Source of the DNA: Pelobates cultripes
Lineage: Eukaryota > Chordata > Amphibia > Anura > Pelobatidae
Length of the DNA stretch: 64,000 nucleotides
Direction: 5' to 3'
Assembly: GCA_933207985.1 (NCBI GenBank)
Contig: OW240917.1
Coordinates: 118,557,548 to 118,621,547 of the forward strand
The notes below the pieces were generated by a model. The model saw nothing but the letters and a program-made list of their open reading frames with translations. It was not told the origin of the DNA and ran no database searches. Positions 1 through 12,365 of this stretch are shown piece after piece. The translations under genes and the position numbers were made by a program. Position 1 is the first letter of the stretch; the number at the start of each line of letters is the position of its first letter.

Positions 1-2638
1 TTGTCATTGTTATAGTCCTAGAGGTGTGCAATCTGTGCTTTAAATGTGTCTTCCTATGTTTTATGGTTGGAGAAATCTTCTTTGGGCTTTGTATTGTGTG
101 AATCACTCACTATCCATTTGGGACTATGCCCATCGGAATAAGGGAGGTATGTTGATTTTAGCATTTTGTATATGTTGTATTAGACAAAGTGTCATTGGCA
201 CAGAAAATACACGATACATGCAGCAAAACACTCATAGAGAATAAAATATAAGAGATACAATGTACACAGTGTAGTATTTTACATAAAAAATCATAAAAGG
301 ATATAAAAAACATACATAGATACAGTTACAAACGAAGAGCACAACTATGAATTGTGCAAAAAGTGCCAGTGCCCCAGGGGTTATATGTCTTCTGATAGTT
401 CCCCAGTATACTCCTCTACTGGTCTCTTAGTTTCCTAACACAAACTGAAGATCTTTGGATTTGGATTTTCTGGGCTATGCTGTAGGAAGGTCTGCACAAG
501 TCTCCAAAGAGGGAAGAACTCCCTGCTAGATGCTTGACTTGTTTAGTCCAATCCTGGCTTTCTCAAGAGTGGTTGGCAGTTCTACTATTTGCTACCAATT
601 TATTGCCTACATGTACTCAATTGTGCACCCTTAAATGGTATACTTGAGCACGCCATCATAGTGTACCAGAATTCTGCCAACCTCTAAGGGGATGACTGTC
701 TAGAATGAGTTTCCATCTTAAAAAAACTTTATTAACACTAGCAAATGGGAACAGTCATATTAATTCAGATTTCATCTCTGAGGGGGCTGTATTGAATTTG
801 TGCCATGAACTTTCCACAAAAAAAAAATTAAAATAAATAGCAATTGCAAATCTAACAAGATCTTCCTTTGGTCGCTGTATTATGTAGATCACTCACTATC
901 CCTGTGGGACTATGTCCATCAGGTTAATCCACCTGATGTAAAAGAAAACATGATTCATGAGACTAGGCAAGTGACAACCTTTTTCCCTTGCCCAATGGTC
1001 TAGTTCTGACACTCACGTACCCATTGAAGGTGCTGTCAGCGATGGCACTCTGACCGGTCTGCGGCTGCACAGTCCCATACGCAGCAAACTGACTAGCATT
1101 AAGTTGTCAAAGTCACTCACATTTTTGCCCTTATCCATTTTTCCTGAAATTCAAGAATGGGCTGTTCACTTGCTGCCTCATATATCCCACTCCTTGACAG
1201 GTGTCATTGTAGCGATATAATCCTTGTTATTCACTTCACCTGTCATTGGTTTTAATGTTGTGACTTATCAGTGTACGTAACCTCTTCAAATATGCGTATA
1301 AACATTTAAGTATAGCAGTCATACCTTTTCTATGACATAATTAAGTGTCTGCCAAAACTCAAAACATCCAATAATATGATACCTATTGTATACTGGATAG
1401 ATAGATAGATAGACGCATCAGCATCGGGTGTGTGAATGCAGACGTTTATGTGTGAATTACACAAGAAGTGTGTGAATTACTGTGCAAATCCCCTTTACTG
1501 CTTACACTTATCACAACCTGCTCCTTCCTATTTATCTCAAAACCTCAAATCACCCCTTTATCTTACTACCCCTTAATTTGTATTTGTTCAATTTGTTGAC
1601 TATTGTTTGACTATTATGACCATCACAATGCAGACCTACTCCCTGTCTTGTGTGTGCAGGCAGCATGGGACTTGTAGTACTGATAGACACAGCTTGTAGT
1701 ACTAATAGACACAACTTATGATGTCATGCTTGATGTCATAATATTCCACACGTGCGACATCATGTAACCCTACAGTGGGAGTTGCTCAGAAACTCTGTTT
1801 ATGTGCATTAGTACTGTGCTTCGCAGAGGGGCTCTGGTCCAGAAGTGACAGAAGCCTTTATATATATTTATACTGTATATAGATATATATACACATACCC
1901 TCAGGTATAGATATCAACAGAGCAAGCACAATCCCAGCTACACTATGTCAGGATGGTTTTATCTTGAGTTGAAACTTGATCGCTTCCATAATTGAATTTA
2001 ATATTTAAAGTGTATTGGACAAGTAAGCAGAATCAGTGAATACATCCATTATTGCGTTGGCTTAAAAAAAAAAATCCACTCAATTTGATTTAGTAATACA
2101 GCTATATACACCTACTTATTCTCTAAAGATATATGCTTCATATTATATTACTTAGATTCCAGATGGGATAACTCTATTAGAAAAAAAAAATCAAATGAAG
2201 AGTTGAACATATGAAAGGGCCTTTTTGTTTTCTAAGAAAGAAAGAAAAAAAAATAGACTTAACCGAGCAATTTTGTACATAAAAAAACATCCTGCTTCTT
2301 GTAACTGTACATTACTTTGTATGGAAATAATGATTTTATTAATAGCAAATACAGCGTGTCTCACTTGTGCTTTTGTCCAACAAAATAGACTACTGTTTTA
2401 GGATTTTTAATGGAAAAAAAACAATGATTTTCTTTTTACTAAGCATCTCTAAGGGAACATTCTATATGGAATTTTCCCTAGGCCAACAGCAGAAAGGTTC
2501 GTTAACGTACAAGATAGGATTAGAAAAAGAAAAAAAAAATTAATGGTATATAATGATATGGAAAAACTATTGGGTAATGTAACAAACGTAATATAAATAC
2601 AGACATAAGAAATCTTAATGTATTTTATTGAATCTTTG
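1..2638. other. unassigned AT-rich DNA
   Basis: No gene is seen. A diverged direct repeat of about 70 bp links 68-137 and 861-930 (shared tcactcactatcc and gggactatg-ccatc). A short GATA run lies at about 1398-1412, a 22-bp tandem pair (cttgtagtact-atagacaca) at about 1670-1712, and a TA-rich stretch at about 1857-1895. Confidence 0.5.
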
Positions 2639-2646
2639 CTATAGAT

Positions 2647-2771
2647 CAAGGATATGCACTGCAGATGTTATGGACTACATCCCGCATAATGCACTTACAC
2701 CCATAATGCTGGCAAAGCATCATGGGGGTGTAGTCCAAAACATCTGAAGTGCCGAAGGTTGCCTATGCCAG
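2647..2771. mobile_element. hAT-type MITE
   Basis: A 125-bp element has imperfect inverted arms (gatgttatggactacatccc / gggtgtagtccaaaacatc), flanked by an exact 8-bp duplication, ctatagat, at 2639-2646 and 2772-2779. The duplication length and its tag-like centre fit hAT transposases. A related copy lies at 27384-27515. Confidence 0.8.
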
Positions 2772-2779
2772 CTATAGAT

Positions 2780-3329
2780 TATGACATACATGAAGAATAA
2801 TTTTGGTGATCAACTTGCGAGGAAGATATGGGACATGTAAAAGAGTATTAACACGCTGTATTTGTAGAGAACCCCTTTAAACCAGCATGGCACATGCATG
2901 TAAAGGTCTAGTCAACTTGAAACACGCATATTGTCATCAATTAAAAAAATCTAAATTGATGCTAAATAATACATTCTTCCCCATTTACACTATATACCTG
3001 TGGTGGTACATGCCTACTAGCTCTGGAACATATTGATTAATCAATTAAGCAACATTAAACTTAAAAAATGTACAATGAAAAGCAAAAGTATATAAACTCA
3101 CTGGAATAACCTGGTTTTTGCATACAGAAAATTTGATCTGATATAATGTGAAAGAAATCACAAAAATACAACAGCATATACAGTTTGCTTAAAGCAGTAA
3201 CACACACACAATTTTACGTTTTCATGTCCTTATTGAGCACACCATGTAAACATTTTCAGTGCTGGGTGGGAAAAGTACATGAATTCTAAACTAAAGGGCC
3301 AGTTTGGCAACCATGACAACCTCATCAAA
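2780..3329. other. unassigned AT-rich DNA
   Basis: I see no gene or clear repeat in this stretch. Confidence 0.5.
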
Positions 3330-3637
3330 ATTAAGTTGTTATGGTTCCAGGAGTTCCATGGCGTAAGCTCACCTTAAGGGGTTTGACTCCAAAGTCTGTG
3401 TTCCAGCACCAAATCTCCCTGCCTTTCTTTTCTTCTGTTTTCCCAAAATATTTAAACTGAAAGGATCTTACTGAATCGGGCAGCAGTGCCACTGAGTGAC
3501 TGTGAGTGGTCAGCTGACGCTCTCAGCCAATTAGTGACTCCCCACTCATAAAACTAGTTTGAAAAAGGTATCCAATATGAAAGGTTTAAGCCCTCAAGGT
3601 GAGCCAGCGGGCCTCCTGGCACCATAACAACTTGATC
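3330..3637. mobile_element. inverted-repeat MITE
   Basis: Segment 3330-3376 (aagttgttatggttccagga ... ctcacctt) is the inverted counterpart of 3596-3637 with a few changes. The interior has no ORF. The arm sequence resembles tgtagtagttatggtgccag in MITE-like sequence at 40390-40450 and 61180-61215. Confidence 0.6.
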
Positions 3638-4469
3638 AGTCACTGGTGGAAGCATGGCCCGACGGTTTATTTATGCAGTACTGGCTGAAACTGGGCGGAC
3701 AGCAGGGCAAGATTGTGGAGAAGAGACAGAATTAAAGTGTGTCACAAAACTCATCGTCTGTCATGAAACTCCTCACATCTGGCATAAATACATGGAAGAT
3801 CTTCAGGCCAGAGGAAGCAGAGGAGGAAATCCTGAACATCCAATGCCTTTAAAGGTACTGACTGTCCATTACCCATTACCGCAATTCTGGGTGGAAGCAG
3901 CATTATTGAATCCACACAGTGCCCAAAGCTCTCTGGGACTTGTTTTACGGCACCAGGAGTAACAGGACCAGTGGGAACCGAAGGAGGGAAACAAATAGCC
4001 TGCATGGATTTAGGGTGAATCGATGGTAGACATGTTGGTGCATGTGGTGGGGGGGAGGGCGATGCTTTTGTTTACATTTATTATTTGTGTGTGCAACCAA
4101 TTGTTTATCCCAATTACCTGGGACTACTAGACCACCAACCAGTGGTATACATGCATCACCATAACTCCAACATTGTTTTCTTTCTTATTTCTCATATAGT
4201 GGTAGATTGGTTACTGCCAGGTTAATACAGCAGACTATACAAAATGTCAACATGCTATACTACTATCTGCATGATATGTTGGCGTTTACTTGTAGGTAAG
4301 CAAATGATTATAATATATTCTACCTTTTTTCTGCATCTAACATTGGGGGTTGCTGGTCTAATTTTTCAAAAAAATTTATTATGTTACTGTCATCTGAGAT
4401 ATTCCACTAGACCGTTTATGTATTTATTTAAAAAGTGCTGTTAACCACCATCTTGTTAATCTTGCTCAA
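3638..4469. other. unassigned DNA
   Basis: Short ORFs on both strands (for example 3654-3962) overlap each other, lack recognisable protein features and are most likely chance. Confidence 0.45.
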
Positions 4470-5080
4470 TTATATGAACCTAAGTGATACCTGTGCGTAG
4501 ATTACCTTTTGTAACGTACACTAGGGAACTCTAACATGCAGACAGGACAGAGTAGAGAGAATTGCAATACCGATCCTTAGAATGGTCTTGTTATACAAAA
4601 AGGGATAGTCAAAACACGAGCCGAGGTCAAGGGAAACAGAGAGACGGAATAATGAGAGACAAAGCCAAATATCAGTAACCAGGAAATCCAAATAACAAGT
4701 GCAACACTCAATGTTAAACCAAAGACTACAACAGGGCACTGAGGCAAGGTAGAGGTTAGCTTATATACACACACAGGGTGTGTCTGATTTTCTAACCTCC
4801 AATTACTGTTAACTACAACACGTGGGAGGAGTTCCTTCCCTCTCTTGTGGTCTCTGAGGTCATCACTCTGTGCCGGGTCACATGACCAGGTGCAGCACAC
4901 ATATAGGGAAGCTGCTCTCGAGCGTGCAGCGTCAGACACACTGCGGGTCTGGAGACAGGGACCTGATGACGCCGCTCGCTGTGATGAGATTGCCGCGAGC
5001 GGCGCTGTGGCAAGGGACCTGACACCTTTCATGCTCCTCTCTCTCATTAAACACCTCTGTGCAGGTTGTCAGTTGTTATT
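4470..5080 (-). mobile_element. LTR-like or other interspersed repeat
   Basis: Minus-strand features are a TATA-like box (tatataagctaacc, about 4765) and a GC-rich inverted pair (gccgctcgctgtgatgagat / gccgcgagcggc at about 4970-5005). No protein similarity and no clear ends were found. It is called a repeat on composition only. Confidence 0.25.
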
Positions 5081-5322
5081 GGTGTATGATTAATATCCAT
5101 GAGCTATATCGTTGCATGTCAAAAATAAAAATGAACAAAAAAATAATAATACATTCACACATTTTTTGTTTTCCTGATGTGCACCATGCCTTGGACATCA
5201 GAGATATAACAATCAAACAAAAACACGGACACCCGTGAAAAAGGTGATATAACACAACAACTTAACTGAAAGGTACACAGCTTCCCAAGGTTATTTCCCA
5301 GTTGATAACCTTATAGCAGAAC

Positions 5323-5465
5323 AGTGTGATTGATAGGATATTTGGGATTCTGCTGGTGTACCTATAATAGAGGACAAAACATAGTGCAAATATTGCTACA
5401 CACTATAAAACCGCTGGTAAAAAATATGCACTCACATATTCCAAAGAATATAAGCGTATTCAAGT
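5323..5465 (+). repeat. Left arm of Penelope-associated inverted repeat
   Basis: This arm is inverted relative to 7107-7250 with near-identity over about 140 bp. It includes a CAC-rich stretch ending in ctcacatattccaaagaata. Confidence 0.9.
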
Positions 5466-5562
5466 AAACACAGATAAGGTTACATCATATAGCAGTTCCG
5501 TTACAGGGAAACTTTTTTCGATTAAATCAGAGATTGGCTGCCGCTCAGACTGTGTTGTATAT

Positions 5563-5877
5563 TTGCTTCAGTGCCCATGTGGCAGCCAATATGTTGGTCG
5601 TACAAAGAGATGTCTAAAAGTGAGACTTCTGGAACATATTAACAACATAAAGAAAAAATTAGACACTCATTCAGTCCCCCTCCATTGTAATAATTGTCCC
5701 CTGTTTTCTTTGAAGGGACTACGCTGTATAGGGATAGAACAAATTCAACCCCATTGGAGAGGGGGTAATAAAGAAAAGCGATTGGCACAAAGGGAATCAT
5801 ATTGGATTCATAGGTTACGTACCCTTGCCCCAAGGGGATTAAACGTTGATATGGATATTGTCTGTTTTTTGAATTAA
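5563..5877 (+). pseudogene. Penelope-like GIY-YIG endonuclease C-terminus
   Basis: The translation has the Penelope-like pattern LLQCPCGSQYVGRT-like at the start (here MLQCPCGSQYVGRTKRCLKV), with the Tyr-Val-Gly-Arg part of the GIY-YIG fold. It then has RLLEHINNIKK, HWRGGNKEKRLAQRESYWIHR and LAPRGLNVDMDI up to the stop. In intact elements this domain follows the reverse transcriptase and nicks the target DNA. The frame opens upstream without a start codon of its own (the preceding bases read SDCVVYL), so this is the tail of a longer truncated protein. Confidence 0.85.
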
Positions 5878-6854
5878 CTAATTTTAAAGTATAAAGATAC
5901 ATTTGAAATCGATTATACATAACTCATGTCATTTTATTTAAATGTTAAAATTGATTATGACATTGAGCATATAATTAGTTAATTATTTCAGTCTACACAA
6001 TATGGATATGTAATTTAGTGTGTATTAATTAATAAGCAATAATGTTCACTGGTCAATTGTTTTAGTTTACACAATATGGATATGTAATTGAGCATGTAAT
6101 GATTAATAGATGTCAATTTCATTGCACTTAACATAATACATATTTGCAAATAAGTATAATATCACTTAAAGTCACTTTAAAAAGATTATGCACCTTAATT
6201 GGTGCTGTTCATTATGTTAGTGTATTAGACATTAATGTCAATATATGGACATATGAATTTGTTAATGATTGGTTGCTATTATATATACTAATTTTTTGTA
6301 AGATTATGATATATGTATTTCTGTTATGATATATATTATGAATGGTCAACTTGGATAGGAAGTTGTTATACATTCATTATAAGAATTATTTTTAGTGTTT
6401 CATTGTTAGAGGACAATTAATATAATATTTCAAATCCTCTCTTCTGATTTCTAACAGTCCTTTTGCCTCTAGTTTTTTTTGTGTGTACAATTATTAGGTA
6501 AAGAAAAATGATGTTTCCAGGCTACCACTATGTGGAACGCACGTCCATCTTTATTCCCGAATGTGGAACGCATAACGATCACGTGATAAATCACGAAACA
6601 CGTGACGCGATCGTAACGTATGACGTATGCGGAAGTGACTGGTTTCGGAACGAGCCCGGTTTTTTTCATTTTGATTAAGTGAACACACCTGAAGAAAAGA
6701 AACCCTGGACGAATAGGAGTCAGAAGAGGAGAGAACACCCACTATTCCACCAATGACTAGAAGGGATTAGCCCTATATAAGGTTATTCATGTGTTAGCGT
6801 TTTTAGGATGCTGTTTTTTATTCTCTGTAATTTTGGTGACTGAATTTTGTGCTG

Positions 6855-6910
6855 AAAGAGGTCCCTGAGGAAGTCCTTTTGCATAAGGACGAAACGCGTA
6901 GGACCAGCAT
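6855..6910 (+). ncRNA. hammerhead-ribozyme-like motif in Penelope-like element
   Basis: In order: ggtcc (stem I 5' strand), core ctgagga (consensus CUGANGA), a stem II hairpin gtcctt/aaggac, core gaaac, a very short stem III (acgcgt), then a permitted cleavage-site base A, then ggacc (stem I 3' strand, perfectly paired). An extra A lies between the core and stem II compared with the canonical motif. Hammerhead motifs are known in Penelope-like elements. Activity here is not proven. Confidence 0.6.
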
Positions 6911-7106
6911 CTCTTTCTTATATTGTTTTTATGTATTTTTATATATACCTCTTGAATTTTATAAGTGAATAAATCGCCTTTGAAGTATTCCTTTGGTTGC
7001 ATCTGCTTGGATCTTTTTGCTGACCCGGATACCCCACTGGCTATCACTTGAGGAGGGAGAATTAAAGGAGAATAAACCCCCCCTTTTTCACACTTAGGGG
7101 GAGGCA

Positions 7107-7250
7107 CCCTGAATACGCTTATATTCTTTGGAATATGTGAGTGCATATTTTTTACCAGCGGTTTTATAGTGTGTAGCAATATTTGCACTATGTTTTGTCC
7201 TCTATTATAGGTACACCAGCAGAATCCCAAATATCCTATCAATCACACAG
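7107..7250 (-). repeat. Right arm of Penelope-associated inverted repeat
   Basis: This is the reverse complement of 5323-5465. It ends two bases inside the right target-site duplication. Confidence 0.9.
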
Positions 7251-7364
7251 AGATATAACAATGCCTGAGATTAACATTTGTTGGCTTGCATACACAAAGG
7301 ATTACAAAATTATTTCTTGATTATGCCTTGTTGTTTATTAGTCCACAGTAAGAAAAACTGTCTA

Positions 7365-8310
7365 AAAATGGAAAAATGTCAGTACTCTTGTGACTCTCTT
7401 CCAAGGAGTAAACATCTTGCAAATATAACTACAAGAGCATTGCACAGAATGCTCATTGGCATAAATAATAATCATATAGTGTTAAAATCCTATACAAATC
7501 TCTGGAACATACTAACATCTCCATAAACAAATCTACAATACTTAAAACATTAAACAAGAATGGTACCTAGCTATAAAGTCGATGGCTGTTTTCTTGCTAC
7601 TGATCCTTTCGGATCATGGAGGAAACCATTGCAGTTCTAAAAAACATTCATGCACATCTGAAATTTGCAAAAGAGCATGTGGGTATTCCACGGCATTGTG
7701 ACAAAATATTTTATGATGAAAACAAAGTTGACTTGTTTGGCATTTACACACAAAGCTATGTGTGAAGCAGTGTAAGGTAGAACACATCAAGAGCAACAAA
7801 AAAACATGATGGAGGAGACATAAAGGTTTGGTAGTGCCTTATTGCTACAGGACATGGTTAGTTTTCTATCATCAACTGAAAAATGTATTCCCAAATTTAC
7901 CATGACATTTAGTATGAAAATGCTTATCTGCCAACTGAAGATCAACAGACAATGGGTGATGCAACAAGTCAATGACTCAAAGTGCAGGAATACATTAACA
8001 ACAGAATGGATTCAACAGAAGAAAATATGCCTTCTGGAGTGACCCAGTCTGACCTCAATCCAACCTCAAGAGAGTGATTCACTCCAGACATCCCAAGAAT
8101 ATTGTTTAAATGAAACCATTTTGTAAAGAGAAATGCTCCAAAATTCCTCATGACCCCTAGATTTGATCCATAACTACAAGAAACATTTGGTTGAGGTTAT
8201 TACTGCCAAAGGAGGGTCAGCAAGCTATTAAATCTACGGGTTCTCATGTCTCTTTCATCCTGCAATTTGAATGTTTACATGATATGTTCAGTAAAGTCTT
8301 AAAAACATAT
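7365..8310 (+). pseudogene. Tc1/mariner transposase relic
   Basis: Nucleotide and broken-frame similarity to a Tc1-like transposase is seen in several pieces on the + strand. The first has the ordered features ccaaggagtaaacatcttgc and acaagagcattgcacagaatgc. The next is ctgaaatttgcaaaagagca, followed by gatgaaaacaaagttgacttgtttgg, the segment that surrounds the first catalytic Asp. The last is the C-terminal part with cactccagacatcccaagaa and tggttgaggttattactgcc (near 8191). Frames are interrupted by stops and indels, and there is no long ORF. A segment at 7561-7617 does not fit and is repeated at 9900-9959. The copy is old and inactive. Confidence 0.7.
7561..7617 (+). repeat. 57-bp dispersed direct repeat, copy 1
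   Basis: It begins tggtacctagctataaa and ends near ctgatcctttcggat. A second copy is at 9900-9959 with a few substitutions. It interrupts the Tc1/mariner relic, so it is either an insertion or part of a related element. Confidence 0.65.
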
Positions 8311-9094
8311 TTTTAATTTATTTAAGCAGACTTTGTTTGTCTATTGTTGTAATTCAACTCAATATTGTTAGTTATATTGATTCCATGAACAGAGTTAGGA
8401 TTATTGGCTGTTCAATCAATAGTATACTACTAATCAAATGACCAGACAAAAAAAACAGAACCAACTACTGACAAGGGCATCGCTAGAGAGAGCTGACCCA
8501 GGCTGGAGACCCAAGTGAGCTCCTGAAAAGCCCCAGGTCTTCATTTCTTGTAGCTTAAGGCTGGATTTCACCTTCATGCTCGCTGGTCCTTCACTTTCTT
8601 CCATAGCCATGATGTCAAACATTACTGACCATTGCTGAAGTTAAAAGAGGACACGCAGGTGGGCCTCCAATCTGCTTTATTAAAGAATCAGGAAAAGACT
8701 TCCATTCCACACTGTCTAGTCCTATTCAAAAAGGTATGGGGAACCTGCTTTATATGTTAATACAGCAGCTAAAACAAAGGCAGCTTGGTGGCATCTATGT
8801 GTGTAACTATCCCTCAGGTACAAAAAAATCTACAATAGTTCCCAACACCCCACAAACACATTTCAATATTTCAAAAGGGATTAATTGATTACATGGAAAA
8901 TCAGAGCTTACAACCCAGGTCCCCTTTGAAGTTGGAACCCCAACAGAAACATTTAGCCAGGTGTGAGAAGTCACACACAAGTGGCCTGGAAGTCTGGCTG
9001 CAGCACAAATCAACTCTCTCATTTGTTACATGTCCTAATTGCCTCCTAGATAGGAAGTCCTTTGACATGTTAATGGTCATTACCCTTCCAGAAT
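8311..9094. other. unassigned DNA
   Basis: No gene recognised. 8640-9080 is moderately GC-richer and looks repeat-like, but no family was identified. Confidence 0.45.
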
Positions 9095-9330
9095 TACATT
9101 GTATGATAGCATTCCATATCACAGTATGCTCTGCATTATATAATATCACATTGTACTGTATTATAGCATTCACTATCACTCTATATCACACTATGATATT
9201 ATTCTGTATCATCCTGTATCACTCTGTACCTCATTGTATTATAGCATACTGTATTACTCTTTATTACACTATCATAGCATACTGCATGACACTGTATTAT
9301 AGCATACTGTATCACACTGTATTATAGCTG
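9095..9330. repeat. degenerate AT-rich minisatellite
   Basis: Units of about 13-27 bp with tgtattatagcatactgtat and atcacactgtattatag variants are present. They generate spurious ORFs on both strands. Confidence 0.75.
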
Positions 9331-11901
9331 AGTTCCAGTATCATATCCCAAAGGGACATTTGCTTAACCAAAATATCCCTCAGACACTAGAGTTACAGAT
9401 CATAAGACATAAACTATTAAATATACACCCACACATATAGGAACACAACAAATAAACCAGGGAAAGGTCTTGTGAATAAAAGGCAAAGTATTCCTTTCGA
9501 CATAAAGTCGGTGGGCAAGAGGCTGGCTTCCACACTCCTCCAGGAGTTTGTGGAAAACATCCAGGGCAATGAGTGTTCGTCACAATGTGTAACTGCTGGA
9601 GCTAGCTATAGTGGATTATCAGAGGGAGATGGTATGGGGGATTCCATTGAGAGAGAGAGCAGATGTGAAGAGGATATAAGACAACTAAGAAAATAATGTT
9701 TAAAGAGAAAAATACCTAGATAATTGAGAGATTAGATAGATTGGGGGTTCTGCTGCAGGGACTGATTGACTTATAAGGAGTAATGAGATACTTGAGAAGT
9801 TTAGAGATATTTGAGTACCTTTAATGATTGGTATATATACAGTAAGGTACCGTAACGTTTGAAGTGAGACCAAATCTGATGAAACTTCCCACTGTCCTTT
9901 TGGTACCTAGCTATAAAATCCATGGCTAATTTCTGGTCACTGATCCTTTTTGGATTATAGCCAATGACCTGGTTTAAGAAAAATCTGTATTTGAATAAGT
10001 GTCCAGTGCTAAAGGTATCTCCAGAAATGCAGTATGAAGTCTGAAACACATTGTTTATCTGTGCTCCTTTGCATGTTAAGCTGGGAGCTCTGGAATAGAA
10101 GTAGATATCTGATTTCTTGAGTGTCTATGCGCAAGAAGGACTTAAAGTCCAACTTGAGCTATGCAGGTGATGCACAACAGAAACATATATATTTGTGGAA
10201 ATCCTTGGCTTGACTTATTTTCAGGTTGAGGGATGTATCTATTATAGGCTATTGACTTCCAACGGCCTAACTCCTTTTATTATGAACTGGAACATTCTGA
10301 AACATTCTTGCTAGATGCAGCTAATGCTGCATTCTAAACGAAAGCCTTGAACAGGAAGAAGTGCCCATACCTAATCTAACCAATAAATTCTTAATATACA
10401 AAATGACTTTAGCAGAAGTAAGGAGTTCACCATGTAGAAGTAGGAGTGGAGTGTTCTACTACTGAGGGCATAGTGATCATCTGATTTATGAAGAAATAAA
10501 ATTTTTAGGCACAGGGCAGAATTGGAGGATTTTTCAATAGTAAATCCTTTAGGGAGGAGTAAGCTATAGTATGCAATAAAAAATGTCTGTTTTGATAATG
10601 GAGCTTGTTTGGCACTCAAAAGGGGCTTTATCGTGCACATCGGATAGGGCCCCAAGTTTGGGGCCATTTATAGGCTGACATTTAGGTGCCTGAGGACAGT
10701 CTAACTATTGAATGCCTTTTAGTATATTTTTAAAAAAGGTATAAGGACATAAAGGCTGTGTGATTTGGAAGTACGGTTTGCAAATGGTGTTGTATACCGG
10801 TGAGGTACAATTTAATTGTATTATATGACAACTTAATTTAAGATGGCAAAAAGCTGAAAACCCCCTTATGGTTTTGACATAGAATAATTTGTTGATTTAA
10901 TATTTGGAAACAAATCTTTTGAAGATACTTGATTCCCTATAGTGGGAAATCCTACTATTAGTAGATAATGCTGCATGCAATCGGACATTGGGTATAAATT
11001 GAGCTAATCCATTATCAATTCCTGAAATACTGGGGGAATTGTTGCCTGTTTCTCTGCTGTAGGATGAAATTTGAAGAACATCTGTAATTTAGAACAGGAT
11101 AAAGCATAAGCCTGATGAGTAGCGGCTAGCCATGTCAACTTTCTGGTTAATCTCATAATGGTCAATGATTTCACATACTGACTGACTTTCAGAATAATAT
11201 TTGACTAATTGATCTTGCCAAGATTTATCCCATAAATGTGCTGCTGTTACGATGGGATAAATCTCAAACAGGACCAAAGTTTTGCAAAATGCCAGTAAAC
11301 TCGCAGTCTCGGGAGGACATTGGTCTCTAAACTAATGTTGATAAATATAGCCACAAAGCCGGTATGTTCAAATAGCTGGGGACTGATATAAAGTTGGCAG
11401 AATGAACATAAGCCTTCCATTCCAGTTAGCAAGAAACTCTTGCCACATAGCTAAATCAACTGCATCACTAAAAGGTCAAGTTGGACACCTAAAAAGGTCA
11501 AACTGGTAGTGGGGCCTATTGTCAAGTCTTGGGAAAGTGGAGCTCATAACTAGAAAGAAAAAAAACAGTAGTGTACTTAATACTTTAAGGAGTGGTATTT
11601 CCTTTTTCAATAGTCAAAAAGTCATCTAAGCAGTGAATTGCCATTGAGCACCTACTTACATTAAGGAGTAGCCAGCAGAGGGTTTTTGTGCAGATATCAA
11701 ATAATTTTGGGCTACTTCTGGCACCAAACGTAATTTAACATTATACAGGTGCCACGGGGAAGGATATAAAGGAAGCAATTTGAAGGCATTGTAGATATCT
11801 GTTTTCCAAAGCCAAGCTCCCATATCTGCAGTGAAAAATAGAATGAATGGCATTGTTGACTGACTTATTGAAGGGAAAATTCTTCTGATGGAATTAAAGA
11901 G
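9331..11901. other. unassigned AT-rich DNA
   Basis: Apart from the 57-bp repeat at 9900, nothing recognisable is seen. Diffuse degraded repeats are likely. Confidence 0.45.
9900..9959 (+). repeat. 57-bp dispersed direct repeat, copy 2
   Basis: This is the second copy of the segment at 7561-7617 (tggtacctagctataaaatc ...). It is embedded in otherwise unassigned DNA. Confidence 0.65.
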
Positions 11902-12125
11902 TTAAAGGGACTCTCCAGTGCCAGGAAAACAAACCGTTTTCCTGGCTCTGCAGGTCCCCTCTCCCTCCCAACCCCCATCCCAGGTTGCTGAGGAGGTTAA
12001 AACCCCTTCAGTAACTTACCTGTATCCAGCGCCGATGTCCCTCGGCGCTGGGTCAGGCTCTGTCTAATCCTCCCCGTAGGAAAGCATTGAATAATGCTTC
12101 CAATGCTTTGCTATGGGGATTTTGG
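11902..12125 (+). mobile_element. TTAAAGG-family MITE copy
   Basis: It begins TTAAAGGGACTCTCCAGTG and holds a hairpin (gccaggaaaac / gttttcctggc at 11920-11946). A pyrimidine-rich stretch, ttaaaaccccttcagtaacttacct and an inverted pair of GC-rich segments follow. The order of parts matches copies at 27562, 47270-47567 (inverted) and 53441. It abuts the truncated L1. Confidence 0.65.
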
Positions 12126-12365
12126 CAGCGCTCAAGGTCCTCACATAGTGTGATAATCTTATTATTATCCACCTGTTCAATAAGTGGACTAATAAGCAAG
12201 TCGTTGCAACAAGACAAGCTGAACATACAGGAACAGAAGATGCTGAGGGCCCTGCTCAAACAAGCTTTCATTTTAAGGAGGGTGGGGTACAATTACATTA
12301 GATGGGCTGACATTTGAAACCAGAAAAACAAGGACAAAAGATTAAAAATAAGAAAAGGCTTAGCC

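Larger units (their letters stand above)
5214..7247 (+). mobile_element. Penelope-like element, 5'-truncated, with inverted flanks
   Basis: This 2034-bp insertion is flanked by an exact 15-bp duplication, cagagatataacaat, at 5199-5213 and 7248-7262. It carries the C-terminal GIY-YIG endonuclease of a Penelope-like protein and a hammerhead-like motif near 6862-6910. An inverted repeat of about 140 bp joins 5323-5465 to 7107-7250, covering ttgggattctgctggtgtac and the following tataatagaggac. Penelope-like elements commonly carry such inverted pseudo-LTR pieces. The reverse transcriptase part is absent, and the coding fragment is preserved only from its last 100 or so codons. Confidence 0.85.

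Noticed and set aside
3654..4005. Overlapping 102- and 84-codon ORFs on opposite strands
   Set aside because: No recognisable domain and no exon signals. Length is within chance for this composition.
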